DNA of 22,683 bases from Bacteroidales bacterium (lineage in GTDB: Bacteria > Bacteroidota > Bacteroidia > Bacteroidales > UBA932), in the NCBI GenBank assembly GCA_016285215.1, contig JAEEQI010000014.1, positions 1-22,683 on the forward strand. Direction: 5' to 3'. Each line of letters begins with the position of its first letter. Position 1 is the stretch's first letter. Under the pieces are notes generated by a model, which was given only the letters and a program-made list of their open reading frames with translations, had not been told where the DNA came from and searched no databases. Position numbers and translations under genes: made by a program. Positions 6,824 to 15,477 of this stretch are shown piece by piece.

Positions 6824-9175
6824 TTAGAACTTGAGAGCCACGTGGCCCAGTATCCAGCGTCCGGCCTGCCGCATGGGAGCTACACTGGATCCGCCTTGAA
6901 CGTAAACCGTATTGGCAATGTTATAAACATTGATGCCCATTTCCACTTTCCAGATGTGGTAGCTGGCACCCAGGTCAAACAGCACGCGTGCCGGAATGTC
7001 AATGATCTGGGGTTCTGCTCCAGGTTGGGCGTGCTCGCTGTACTGTTTGGAAACAAAGTGGGCGTGAGCGTTGATCTTGAGCCCCTTCAGCACCTCATAG
7101 GATGCGGTAAGGTTGGCCTGCCAGTCCGGGATATTGTAAACGCTGTGGTTGATGATGCCGAAGTTCTGGGAATCCAGCACCCGCTGCCAGGTAACGTTAC
7201 CGTCCACCATGAAACGGGAGAAGGAGTAACCGGCTACAAGCTCTGCACCGCCGTTGGTAAGACTACCGGCGTTGATGTTACCCAATTCACTCTGGATGAT
7301 GAAATTATCGGCCTTATTGATAAAGCCGTTGAGTTCCAGTTTCAGGCCCGGGACAATCTTTCCGTCGCTGTAGAAAGACATCTGCCAGGAGTTCAGGTAT
7401 TCGGGGGAGAGATCAGCATCTCCGTAGTTGATGTCAAACGTGTTGTTGCGGTAGTAATACGGTGAGTCTACGAAAGACTTGGAATAACTGATCTTGGCAC
7501 TCCATTTGGGACGGGAGTAAATAAGGGCGATACGGGGGGACAGTTCGTTCATCACCTTGCCGTGGGAGCGCTTCTTGAAGTCGTATCTGAGACCGGCGTT
7601 CAGAACCAGCTGCTTCCAGGTGTGCTTGACCTGGAGATAGGCGTCGGCGCTGGTCTCCTTGCCAGTGTATAATACCTTGAGGTCGTTGTACGTCTTCAGG
7701 ATTACGCTGAAATCATTTCCTTCCAGGTAGCTGGCGTCGGACAGCGTGAAATTGTTGAAGTGACCGCCCACCATGATGATACCCGAATGGTTCTTCCCAA
7801 AATTATAGTTGTAACTGCCCTGGGCCGAAACGCCATAAGTGTATTCGTTCCAGTTGGCGCTTTGGAATACTCCGTCGTAGAGTTCGAGGGTAACCCACTC
7901 CGCTCCGTTGGGATGGATTTCGTTGAATCCCACATCCGGAATCTTGTCTCCGCCAATCTGGTAGCGCTGCTGATTTTGCGAGTCAAAGAACACGGTAGCC
8001 TGCCAGGCAAATTTACCTGCGTTGTCGGAGTAACTTATCTCCGCATGTTGGGAACCGATGGCATAACCCGGAGCGTTGTTGTTGAAAAGACGGTATTTTT
8101 CGTAGCTGTACGGGGTAAAGAAGTAACTGAGGGCCAAGGGCGCCACCGTTTTGGCAAAACGGTGGTCGTACAGCAGGCTCACCTTGTTCCACTTCAGGGA
8201 CAGACCCAGGTCGTAGGACGGCGTTTTGTTGTAGCCGCCAATAATCATGTCTCCTTCGATGGGCAAGTCCGAATAGGGTTGCTCAACCCTGTTGGCGCCC
8301 AAATGCACCTTTTGGCCGGTGGACTGGTAGATGCTGGCCCAGCTTAAGATGTCCAGAGACAGGTAACGCTTACCAAACAGGAGGTCTCCGCGGACCTGGC
8401 CGTAGTTGCCGGCGGCACCCTTGACCATGAATCCGTCCACGTCCGAGCCTTCCTTGGTAATGATGTTGACCACACCGGTAAGAGCCACGCCACCGTACAG
8501 GGAGGATGCAGGGCCTCGCAGCACCTCAATCTGTTTGACCTTTTCCAGGCTTATGGAGAAATCGGGGCTGGCGGCGTTGGTGGAATAACTGTTGAGGCGG
8601 TGGCCGTTGAGCATGATGAGGATCTTCTCCTGGCCGGAGGAATAGATGCCTCGCATAGCCACGTTCATCTCTTCGTTGCAGGCTATGTCCGTCATACCGG
8701 GCACGTACGCTATCAGGACTTCCTTGAGGGTTCTGGCCCCAATGGTACGGATCATCTCTTCCGTGATGAGGGTCACCGGCACAGGCGCTTCCTCAATGGA
8801 TTCGGCCTGTTGGGAAGCCGTAGTAATGGTAGCGGTCTTGCCGGCCTTGATGCGGTTCACCATCTCGGCAAAGCGGGGGGCGTCGTTGTAGACGCTGTAA
8901 TAAGGATCCACCGTGAGAAGTTTGGTGACCCAGGTCTGGGCCACTTCCGGCTTGTCCATATTGAGGTTACACAGGGCAAGCAGACGGTAAACGCCAATAC
9001 GGGTCTCTCCTTTGAAGCTGTTGGCCGAACCTGCCAGGAGGGAGTCGGCCTTCTGGAAAAGGCCCAGCTCATAGGCCTCCTGGGCCGACTCATACACACG
9101 CGTAACATCCTGAGCCTTGGCGGCCGTGCAGATGAGCAGGATAAGGAGCGCGATTATGTATCTTTGGAATCTCAT
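6824..9175 (-). CDS. TonB-dependent outer-membrane receptor with N-terminal TPR-like region
   Basis: The 783-residue protein has a signal peptide (1-22, ending AKAQ), a helical TPR-like stretch (about 25-110: YESAQEAYELGLFQKADSLL), a linker with TATITTAS that may include the TonB box, a plug domain (about 131-242: VPVTLITEEMIRTIGARTLKE, RGIYSSGQEKILIMLNG, VLRGPASSLYGG, GVVNIITKEGS), and a long beta-barrel ending in Phe. It is a single-polypeptide receptor with no SusD-like partner and no carboxypeptidase-regulatory-like N-terminal domain, closer to siderophore or cobalamin type receptors than to SusC. Its start overlaps the histidine kinase stop by 4 nt (ATGA), and the NRPS follows after 20 nt. 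That suggests uptake of the NRPS product or of a complex with it, which is inferred. Confidence 0.92.
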   Translation of the reverse strand: MRFQRYIIALLILLICTAAKAQDVTRVYESAQEAYELGLFQKADSLLAGSANSFKGETRIGVYRLLALCNLNMDKPEVAQTWVTKLLTVDPYYSVYNDAPRFAEMVNRIKAGKTATITTASQQAESIEEAPVPVTLITEEMIRTIGARTLKEVLIAYVPGMTDIACNEEMNVAMRGIYSSGQEKILIMLNGHRLNSYSTNAASPDFSISLEKVKQIEVLRGPASSLYGGVALTGVVNIITKEGSDVDGFMVKGAAGNYGQVRGDLLFGKRYLSLDILSWASIYQSTGQKVHLGANRVEQPYSDLPIEGDMIIGGYNKTPSYDLGLSLKWNKVSLLYDHRFAKTVAPLALSYFFTPYSYEKYRLFNNNAPGYAIGSQHAEISYSDNAGKFAWQATVFFDSQNQQRYQIGGDKIPDVGFNEIHPNGAEWVTLELYDGVFQSANWNEYTYGVSAQGSYNYNFGKNHSGIIMVGGHFNNFTLSDASYLEGNDFSVILKTYNDLKVLYTGKETSADAYLQVKHTWKQLVLNAGLRYDFKKRSHGKVMNELSPRIALIYSRPKWSAKISYSKSFVDSPYYYRNNTFDINYGDADLSPEYLNSWQMSFYSDGKIVPGLKLELNGFINKADNFIIQSELGNINAGSLTNGGAELVAGYSFSRFMVDGNVTWQRVLDSQNFGIINHSVYNIPDWQANLTASYEVLKGLKINAHAHFVSKQYSEHAQPGAEPQIIDIPARVLFDLGASYHIWKVEMGINVYNIANTVYVQGGSSVAPMRQAGRWILGHVALKF

Positions 9176-10035
9176 TTTACAATCTTTACAGGAATGATGA
9201 AGGTAAAGGTGCTTCCCACTTTGGGCTCGGTTTCCACGAGCAGCTGTCCGTTATGATTCTTGGTAATCAAATCGTAGGTGATGCCCATTCCCAGGCCGGT
9301 TCCCTGACCGGCGGGCTTGGTGGTGAAGAAATTCTCGAAGATCTTGGCCTTGACCTCGGGGGTCATACCCATACCGTTGTCCGTGATGTCAATGCGGATG
9401 TCTCCTTCATTGGCTCCCTTGGGCGTATAGGTCACTTTGGCCTGAATGGTGGGTTTGTAGTCCGGACCTTCCTGGCCGGTTCTTTCCTTAACCGTGTAGC
9501 AGGCGTTGTTCATAACGTTGAGAACGGCGCGGCTCAGGTCCTGGGGAATGACCATGAATTTGGGCAGCCCTTCCGGGATTTCTTCCTGGATGGAAATGTT
9601 GAAGCTCTTGTCGTTGGCGCGCATGGCATGGTAGCTGAGCCACACGTATTCGTGGACCAGCTGGCCAATGTCTGTGGGGAGCTTTTCGCCCGCCTTGCCG
9701 CGGCTTTGCAGCAGGATGCCCCGGATAATGCTGATGGCACGCTCTCCATGTTCCTGGATCTTGGCCAGGTTTTCCTTCAGGTCGGCCGAAATGTCCTGGA
9801 GATCGTCGGCATCGTCTTTTTCCAGCTTATCTCCGCAGTGGCTCAGGATATCCTGCATGTCCTCCAGCAGATTGGCCGACATCTTGCTGAAGTTGATGAC
9901 AAAATTAAGCGGGTTCTGTATTTCGTGGGCAATACCGGCACTGAGGAGACCCAGGGAGGCCATCTTTTCCTGCTTGTGCAACTGTTGCTGCAAATATTCT
10001 ACCTGTTTTTTCAGGTCTTCCATTTCCACATCCAT
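9172..10035 (-). CDS. Soluble sensor histidine kinase with no input domain
   Basis: The 287-residue kinase opens with a short coiled coil (1-24) and then a DHp domain with the H-box SAGIAHEIQNPLNF, where His37 is the phospho-acceptor. The catalytic ATPase domain has N-box Asn176-Asn177, G1 DNGMGM (219-224), F-box FFTTKP (236-241) and G2 GTGLGM (245-250). There is no membrane segment, PAS or other sensory domain, so the signal must come from a partner. Its kinase region is clearly related to that of the Y_Y_Y sensor encoded just upstream, which lacks the His. It starts 6 nt after that gene and overlaps the TonB receptor by 4 nt. A natural target is the REC-PP2C protein made from the same transcript. 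The internal ATG at Met5 is an alternative start. Confidence 0.93.
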   Translation of the reverse strand: MDVEMEDLKKQVEYLQQQLHKQEKMASLGLLSAGIAHEIQNPLNFVINFSKMSANLLEDMQDILSHCGDKLEKDDADDLQDISADLKENLAKIQEHGERAISIIRGILLQSRGKAGEKLPTDIGQLVHEYVWLSYHAMRANDKSFNISIQEEIPEGLPKFMVIPQDLSRAVLNVMNNACYTVKERTGQEGPDYKPTIQAKVTYTPKGANEGDIRIDITDNGMGMTPEVKAKIFENFFTTKPAGQGTGLGMGITYDLITKNHNGQLLVETEPKVGSTFTFIIPVKIVK

Positions 10036-10041
10036 AATATA

Positions 10042-12597
10042 TTAGGTCAGGCTAATTACAAATTCTGTATAATCGTCTTTGGAGGAGTTCACCGTAATGT
10101 TGCCTCCGCAGTCGTGCATGATCTGCTGGCTCAGGTACAGGCCCACGCCGGGAGCCTCCGCGGTGGGCTTGGTGGTAAAGAAGGGGTCGAAAATCTTGTT
10201 CAGGATGCTTTCCTCAATACCTATACCGTTGTCGTAGATCTTGATGACGGCTTTGCCGTCTTCCTCCAGCACGGACAACCGGATGACGGGGCTGTACGGG
10301 GCACCACCTTTTTCGGCCTTCTTCTTGATGGCATAGACGCTGTTGGCCAGCATGGACATCAGGGACTTGCCCACCTGATCGGCCACCACATCCCGCATCA
10401 GGGGAGTGGCGGGCAGGTTGGTCTCTACCTGGATGCCCAGGGCGTTGATATCGCTGGCATAGTAGGCCTTGAGCTTGTCTACGCACTGCTGGCTAAGCTG
10501 GACCAGATCGGTGGGCTCGAACTTCTGGGAACGTTCCTTGAGCATTTCCTCCATGGCCTTCAGGGTACGGGTGGTGGAGGTTCCGTGCTGCTCAATCTTT
10601 TCCAGGTTGGTCTGCATCATATCCATAATATCCTGAGAATCCTCATAGATATCGTTGCTGATGTGTTCCTTCTCATCCTCAATGTTCTGACGCATATCCT
10701 TGTTCAGACCCAGCGTAAGATGGGCGAAGTTGTTGATATAGTTCATAGGGTTGAGGATGCGGTCAATCAGACCCTTGGTGAGCTTACCGATGGCGGCCTC
10801 ACGCTCCTGGCGCAGCAGCTGGTCCTGGGCCGAACGCAGCTCTTTGGTACGCTCGTCCACAATGGCTTCCAGTCTTTGCTGCTCCTGGGCCATCCTGCGC
10901 ATACGATGCTGGAACCAGAGATAGACCAGGCCCAGGATGACGAACAGGTAAAAGAGCAGGGAGTACCAGCGCACAAAGAACGGGTAGGGCCTCTTGAACT
11001 CATAGGGGATGCTCTGGCTAATCTGGCCGAAGGCGTCCCTGGAACGGACCTCCACCTGGTAGGAGCCAAAGTTGATGTCTGCAAACAGGAATTCCTGCTG
11101 GGGGCTCCAGGCCGACCAGGCATTGTCGTTATGCAGGCGGTAGCTGTACAGGGTTTCTCCGAGGGGATCCAGCTTGTCGTTGGCAAAACTCAAGGCGAGA
11201 CCTCCGTCGTTGAAATTGAAACGGCGGATATGCAGCTGGGGCGTAAACAATTGGGCCGAAGTGCACTGATCCAGGTTGAAACGGATCAGTTCCTCGTTGT
11301 CTCCTATCCAGGCCAGTCCGCCATGGACCAGCATGGCGTTGACTTTCAATTGGGCAAAGGGCTCCACCCACTCCTCGAGTTCTTCCGGCATATCGTTGTA
11401 GAAGAGGCCGGTGCCGTCACTGTTGCCGTGCCATACGTTGCCGGCGTTGTCTACATACTCAAACAGCTTGGAGATGGGACCTTGGTCCTTCTTCTGGAAC
11501 CGGTTGCCGCCGGCTTCCATATAATAATAGTCACCGGCTAGGGTGAGGGCCCACATACCGCCTTTCTCGTCTTTCTTGAAACTGGTGATATTGGGAATCT
11601 CCCCAATAACCTTGATTTCTTCTCCGGGGCGGAAACGGCAAACACGCTCCAGCTCACCCACCAGGAAGGAACCGTCTCCCAGGGCGGCCAGGGAGAGGGA
11701 GAACTTGGTGGTTAACTGACGGACCTTGCCGTTGTTGTATTCATAAAGACCGTCCGAGGTGGCCACATAGAGGATTCCGTTGGCGCCCTGCACCAAGTGC
11801 CAGCAAGCGTGGTTAATCTGGGCAACCGGGCGGAAACGCTGTCCCTCCAGGTGGAACAGGCCCTGGAACGTACCCACCATTAGGGTGGGGCCGCACATCT
11901 CTATGCAGGAGATCTGGCCTCTGAAGCCTTCCTTCTCCGTAAAGCGGGTGTAGATTTCGGAAACGGAGATGCTGAAAACGCCGTTGTCCGTGGCGCCCCA
12001 GACCGTTCCCTTTCCGTCATAGGCCAGTTTGGTAATACTGTTGGAGCAGAGTCCGTCTTCTACGTTGATTCTCCAGATTTCCTGTCCCTGGGCGTTAACG
12101 GCAATGACGCCGTCCGTGGCCGTGGCCAGCAGGATGCGGTTGTCGCTTATCTTGAGACGCTGGTAGACCTCAATCTCATTCCAACGGTCTACGGAAGTCT
12201 CTATAGCGCTTTCTTTGCCAGCCAGCGGGGTAAAGGAAACGCGGATGGAATCTCCCTCGAAGGACTCTACACGTCCCGTCAGGTTGATACCGTCAAAGAG
12301 GATGGCGCCGTCGGCATCCTTATGCAGACGGACCACACGGGAGATGTCCGGCGTGTGAACGATTCTCCAGTGGACTTGATCGTAAACAAGAAGGCCTTCA
12401 AAGTTGGCAAAGAAGGTGTGACCTTCTTCGTCACAGAGGACGTCGAAGTTACGGTTGTGGGCATCGTACTGGCCGGCCGAATAGTTCCTGAAGAACGGAA
12501 CGCCCATATAGGCATCCGCTTTGCTTTGGGCGGCAGCCTGCACCGTGCACAGCAGCACGGCGGCCATCAAACTGATATGATACGCTAACCTTCTCAT
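10042..12597 (-). CDS. Two-component propeller / Y_Y_Y sensor with a degenerate histidine kinase core
   Basis: I start this 851-residue protein at the ATG at 12597, whose ATGA overlaps the stop of the preceding gene and which opens a good signal peptide (MRRLAYHISLMAAVLLC, to AAAQS). A longer frame from 12642 exists but would bury the signal sequence. The periplasmic part is a beta-propeller of regulator type (about 35-455) and a Y_Y_Y domain (about 470-535). A membrane helix follows (544-562), then a coiled coil and a kinase region. The ATPase motifs are present: N-box near Asn752, DNGIGI (789-794), FFTTKP, PGVGL (816-820). In the H-box, however, GLIDRILNPMN has Asp612 where His belongs. It is probably a pseudokinase sensor working through the soluble kinase downstream. 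Confidence 0.9.
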   Translation of the reverse strand: MRRLAYHISLMAAVLLCTVQAAAQSKADAYMGVPFFRNYSAGQYDAHNRNFDVLCDEEGHTFFANFEGLLVYDQVHWRIVHTPDISRVVRLHKDADGAILFDGINLTGRVESFEGDSIRVSFTPLAGKESAIETSVDRWNEIEVYQRLKISDNRILLATATDGVIAVNAQGQEIWRINVEDGLCSNSITKLAYDGKGTVWGATDNGVFSISVSEIYTRFTEKEGFRGQISCIEMCGPTLMVGTFQGLFHLEGQRFRPVAQINHACWHLVQGANGILYVATSDGLYEYNNGKVRQLTTKFSLSLAALGDGSFLVGELERVCRFRPGEEIKVIGEIPNITSFKKDEKGGMWALTLAGDYYYMEAGGNRFQKKDQGPISKLFEYVDNAGNVWHGNSDGTGLFYNDMPEELEEWVEPFAQLKVNAMLVHGGLAWIGDNEELIRFNLDQCTSAQLFTPQLHIRRFNFNDGGLALSFANDKLDPLGETLYSYRLHNDNAWSAWSPQQEFLFADINFGSYQVEVRSRDAFGQISQSIPYEFKRPYPFFVRWYSLLFYLFVILGLVYLWFQHRMRRMAQEQQRLEAIVDERTKELRSAQDQLLRQEREAAIGKLTKGLIDRILNPMNYINNFAHLTLGLNKDMRQNIEDEKEHISNDIYEDSQDIMDMMQTNLEKIEQHGTSTTRTLKAMEEMLKERSQKFEPTDLVQLSQQCVDKLKAYYASDINALGIQVETNLPATPLMRDVVADQVGKSLMSMLANSVYAIKKKAEKGGAPYSPVIRLSVLEEDGKAVIKIYDNGIGIEESILNKIFDPFFTTKPTAEAPGVGLYLSQQIMHDCGGNITVNSSKDDYTEFVISLT

Positions 12598-14261
12598 TTG
12601 AACGTCATATATGGAATGGAAGCACTCACGTAGCGGGTCCATTCCTGTTGGGTGAGGTTACGGTTGATTTTGCGATACAGCTGCTGGGCCATCTCATCGG
12701 CCGATGAATTGAGCGTCATCACGTTGCCGGATGAGGTGCCAATCCAGACGGTCTTGCCGTCGGCGTCTCCGCATACGGCCAAGGTCCATCCATCGTACGT
12801 ATAGTCTACGGGAACCAGCCATTCGGTGGGAATCTTCTTGCTGTTGTCCTCCGGCCGTTTGGTTACTACCGTTGATTTCTGTTCCAGCTCTTCCTGGAAG
12901 GTTAACCCGCTCTCGTACAGCAGGTTGTCCATACTCCAGATATAGACGCTCTTGTCATAGCCGCCGGTAACCACGGTGGTTCCCTGCATAGCGATGCTGA
13001 TGCAGCGGGACTTGTGGGCCGCCAACGTTTCCATTACGCGGTTGTATTTGTTCACAGGGTAGACCGTTCCGTCCATTACGCCCAGAAGCAGACATTGGGT
13101 GGCTTTGTCAAAATGGGCGGCCGTGACCACATAAGGAATAAGGGGCTTCTTGTCCACGATGGTACCCGTAATGTCCATTTCTGCGTAGGTGCCGTCGTTA
13201 TAGAACAGGCCGATGGTATCGTTCCGGTTTACAATGGCCGACAGCGTCTTGCTTAAAGTAGTGCTTCCGGTAATCTTTCCGTCGGAGTACCAGCTCACGC
13301 TCTGGCGGCTGGCCAGAACCAGGCCTTCGCCCACGCGGACCAGTTTGAAATAACTGCCCTCGGGAAGCTGAATCTCCTGCAGATTTCCCTGGAAGTCGAG
13401 GATGCAAAGGGGACCCTTGAACGACAGGGCGTAAATTTTACCGTCAAATACCTGTACATCCCTGAAATCGTAGATGGGATTGAACAGAAGGGTTTGGGCC
13501 GAAAGGTTCTTGGCTCCGCCAATGACATCGGCGGTAAGCCAGACCACCTCACCGTAGTTGGTTGCAGCTACGCTTTGTCCCGGGGTGCCGGGAATCTGGG
13601 AGATGGCGTTGACGGCGCCGTTCTCCTGGACCCTGTGGCGGGGAACACCGCCCGTGGCCTGCGTCAGGGCTTTGAAGGTGTCCGAATAGTACTGGTTTCC
13701 CCGGTTGTTCTTAAGGAAATACCAGCTGGCATAGGCCAGGAGGTCGGCCACTTCGGGTTCACCGGCTTCGCGTCTTACCTGGGAGCTCACCGCCAGGCTG
13801 CGGGCCTGGGTACGGCGGTTGAGCGTATCGGCCACGTTCTTGGCGTACGTGGCTTCATCTCTCTGCTCAACGGCTATCATCTGCTGCCTTTCGGCATTGG
13901 CTCTTTCCTTTTCGGCCACTTCGGCAGCGGAGTTGGCCTTCTGCTCTGCCGCGTGGGCGGCGCGGCTTTCCATCTCGGCCCTTTCTGCGTTGCGGATGGC
14001 CAGGATGGATTGCTCTTCGGCCCTGTCTCTCTGCTGGTCAGAGATGGACTTCTGCTGGTAGGCGATATCCTCCATCTGCTGGCTCACGCGCTTGACGATG
14101 GCGGCATCCTTTTCTGCCTCCACCAGACGGTCCATTTCTTCCTGCATAGCTGCCAGCTCCCGCTGGGAATGTCTGCTTCCCAGGTGATAGGAGACCACGG
14201 CTACGCCAATCAGAAGGGCTGCTGCTGCCAGGGCGTACAATATGTTGGGACGGATTTTCAC
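12594..14261 (-). CDS. Membrane-anchored coiled-coil protein with WD40-like beta-propeller
   Basis: The 555-residue protein has an N-terminal membrane helix (about 8-25), a long charged heptad-rich coiled coil rich in Ala, Glu, Gln and Arg (about 34-150), a helical spacer (YASWYFLKNN), and a C-terminal propeller (about 205-530) with WD-like blades such as VTGGYDKSVYIWSMDNLL. It ends LTQQEWTRYVSASIPYMTFK, a tail shape seen in Bacteroidota WD40 proteins. No enzyme motif is visible, so a scaffold role is likely. With few residues before the helix, either topology is possible. Its start overlaps the REC-PP2C stop by 4 nt and its stop overlaps the Y_Y_Y sensor start by 4 nt, so it is translationally coupled between a regulator and its presumed sensor. 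It may tether the signalling proteins together. Confidence 0.8.
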   Translation of the reverse strand: MKIRPNILYALAAAALLIGVAVVSYHLGSRHSQRELAAMQEEMDRLVEAEKDAAIVKRVSQQMEDIAYQQKSISDQQRDRAEEQSILAIRNAERAEMESRAAHAAEQKANSAAEVAEKERANAERQQMIAVEQRDEATYAKNVADTLNRRTQARSLAVSSQVRREAGEPEVADLLAYASWYFLKNNRGNQYYSDTFKALTQATGGVPRHRVQENGAVNAISQIPGTPGQSVAATNYGEVVWLTADVIGGAKNLSAQTLLFNPIYDFRDVQVFDGKIYALSFKGPLCILDFQGNLQEIQLPEGSYFKLVRVGEGLVLASRQSVSWYSDGKITGSTTLSKTLSAIVNRNDTIGLFYNDGTYAEMDITGTIVDKKPLIPYVVTAAHFDKATQCLLLGVMDGTVYPVNKYNRVMETLAAHKSRCISIAMQGTTVVTGGYDKSVYIWSMDNLLYESGLTFQEELEQKSTVVTKRPEDNSKKIPTEWLVPVDYTYDGWTLAVCGDADGKTVWIGTSSGNVMTLNSSADEMAQQLYRKINRNLTQQEWTRYVSASIPYMTFK

Positions 14262-15421
14262 TTTCTGCGAATTACTAACTGGGTAATATCGTCACTTTGG
14301 GCGGCGCCGTTGATGAATTCCTTCACCTTGGCGTTGACGGTGTCCACAATGTGCTTGCTGTCTGTTCCCTTGCATTCTGCCAGGGTGGCTTCCAGCCGGG
14401 ACTCCCCAAATTGGTCATGATTCTTGTTCTCGGCCTCGGTTACGCCGTCCGTATACATAAACAGGGTGTCACCGGGGTTGAGCTGAAGGGTATCGCTGGT
14501 GAAAGGAACGCCTTCCACAGCACCAAGAACCAGGTTGCAGGCCGATTGCAGGGGCTCCACCGTACCGTCTGCCCTGAGTATGTAAGGCGGGTTGTGTCCG
14601 GCGTTGGTGAAGTTGATGAGGCCGGTCTGCAAATCGTAGATGCCGTAGAACACGGTTACGAACATAGAGCCTACGCTTTCGTCGCAGAGGATGTCGTTGA
14701 CCGTACTCATACACTCGTCGGTGGGCAGGTCCTGCAGGCCCGTAGCCTTGATGAGGGTACGGCTTACGGCCATAAAGATGGCAGCAGGGACACCCTTGCC
14801 GCTCACGTCGGCTATGGTGAACGCTATGCGGTGGTCGTCAACGGGGAAGAAGTCGTAGAAGTCTCCTCCCACATCCTTGGCGGCCAGCATACTGGCATAG
14901 ATGTTCACGTTGCCTGCATCCGGGAGCTTCAGATCGAAGGTGCGGGGAAGGATGGCGTGCTGGATTTCCCGGGCCACGGAAAGGTCCGTCTGGATATCCA
15001 CCAGCTGGGCGTGCTCCTTCTGGGCGCTGCGGATGTACTCAATCTGCTCTACCGCCTTGTCAATGGTGCGCTGGAGGTCGTCCAGGTCTATGGGCTTGGT
15101 GGCAAAGTCAAAGGCACCTCCGTTCATAGCGTGACGGATGTTGTCCATATCTCCATAGGCGCTCACCATGATGCACTTGAGGGACGGGATACGCATCTCG
15201 TTGATCTTGGCAAGAAGCGTAAGGCCATCCATCTCGGGCATATTGATGTCCGAAAGGATAATGGAAATATCCGGGTGCTTGAGAAGGACCTGGAGTGCTT
15301 CCAGCCCGTTGTGGGCAAAGAAGAACTCGTATTCCCCATTTCTGATCTTTCTGCGGAAGTATTGCGATAACAATAATTCGAGATCGGTCTCGTCGTCTAC
15401 ACTGAGAATTTTTACGGCCAT
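14258..15421 (-). CDS. Response regulator with PP2C-type (SpoIIE/RsbU-like) phosphatase output
   Basis: The 387-residue protein has an N-terminal receiver domain with the acidic pair Asp9-Asp10, phospho-acceptor Asp58 (ILSDINMPEMDG), Ser87 and Lys109 (ATKPID), and then a helical linker. The C-terminal phosphatase domain has AAKDVGGDFYDF (Asp183), IADVSGKGVPAA (Asp205), NAGHNPP, YTDGVTEA (Asp325) and DDITQLV (Asp377-Asp378), all metal-binding or core residues of the PPM/SpoIIE family. Relatives dephosphorylate STAS-domain anti-anti-sigma factors in partner switching. No STAS protein, anti-sigma kinase or sigma factor lies in the window, so the target is elsewhere or different. It is the first gene of the six-gene operon. 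A TATATTTG -7 box lies 24 nt upstream, giving a very short leader. Confidence 0.95.
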   Translation of the reverse strand: MAVKILSVDDETDLELLLSQYFRRKIRNGEYEFFFAHNGLEALQVLLKHPDISIILSDINMPEMDGLTLLAKINEMRIPSLKCIMVSAYGDMDNIRHAMNGGAFDFATKPIDLDDLQRTIDKAVEQIEYIRSAQKEHAQLVDIQTDLSVAREIQHAILPRTFDLKLPDAGNVNIYASMLAAKDVGGDFYDFFPVDDHRIAFTIADVSGKGVPAAIFMAVSRTLIKATGLQDLPTDECMSTVNDILCDESVGSMFVTVFYGIYDLQTGLINFTNAGHNPPYILRADGTVEPLQSACNLVLGAVEGVPFTSDTLQLNPGDTLFMYTDGVTEAENKNHDQFGESRLEATLAECKGTDSKHIVDTVNAKVKEFINGAAQSDDITQLVIRRK

Positions 15422-15444
15422 TGTATTAGTAACTGTTTATCCGT

Positions 15445-15452
15445 CAAATATA
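15445..15452 (-). promoter_or_regulatory. -7 box of the six-gene operon promoter
   Basis: On the minus strand this reads TATATTTG, an exact match to the Bacteroidota consensus TAnnTTTG, 24 nt before the ATG of the REC-PP2C gene in the short AT-rich gap after kbl. The -33 position falls near the kbl stop and has no good TTTG, so the promoter may be weak, activated, or supplemented by read-through from kbl. Confidence 0.55.
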
Positions 15453-15477
15453 ATATAAATTTTTTAATTGGCTGATG

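Noticed and set aside
9253..11541. Very long open frame (762 codons) on the plus strand
   Set aside because: It lies opposite the two kinase genes, whose motifs are intact on the minus strand. The translation shows no domain and arises from codon bias in GC-rich coding DNA.
12598..12642. 15-codon N-terminal extension of the Y_Y_Y sensor
   Set aside because: It would hide the signal peptide; the ATG at 12597 forms an ATGA overlap like others in the operon.
4359..15421. Integrative or transposable element with its own mobility genes
   Set aside because: No integrase, transposase, relaxase or tRNA site is present; only the kbl direct repeats suggest insertion.
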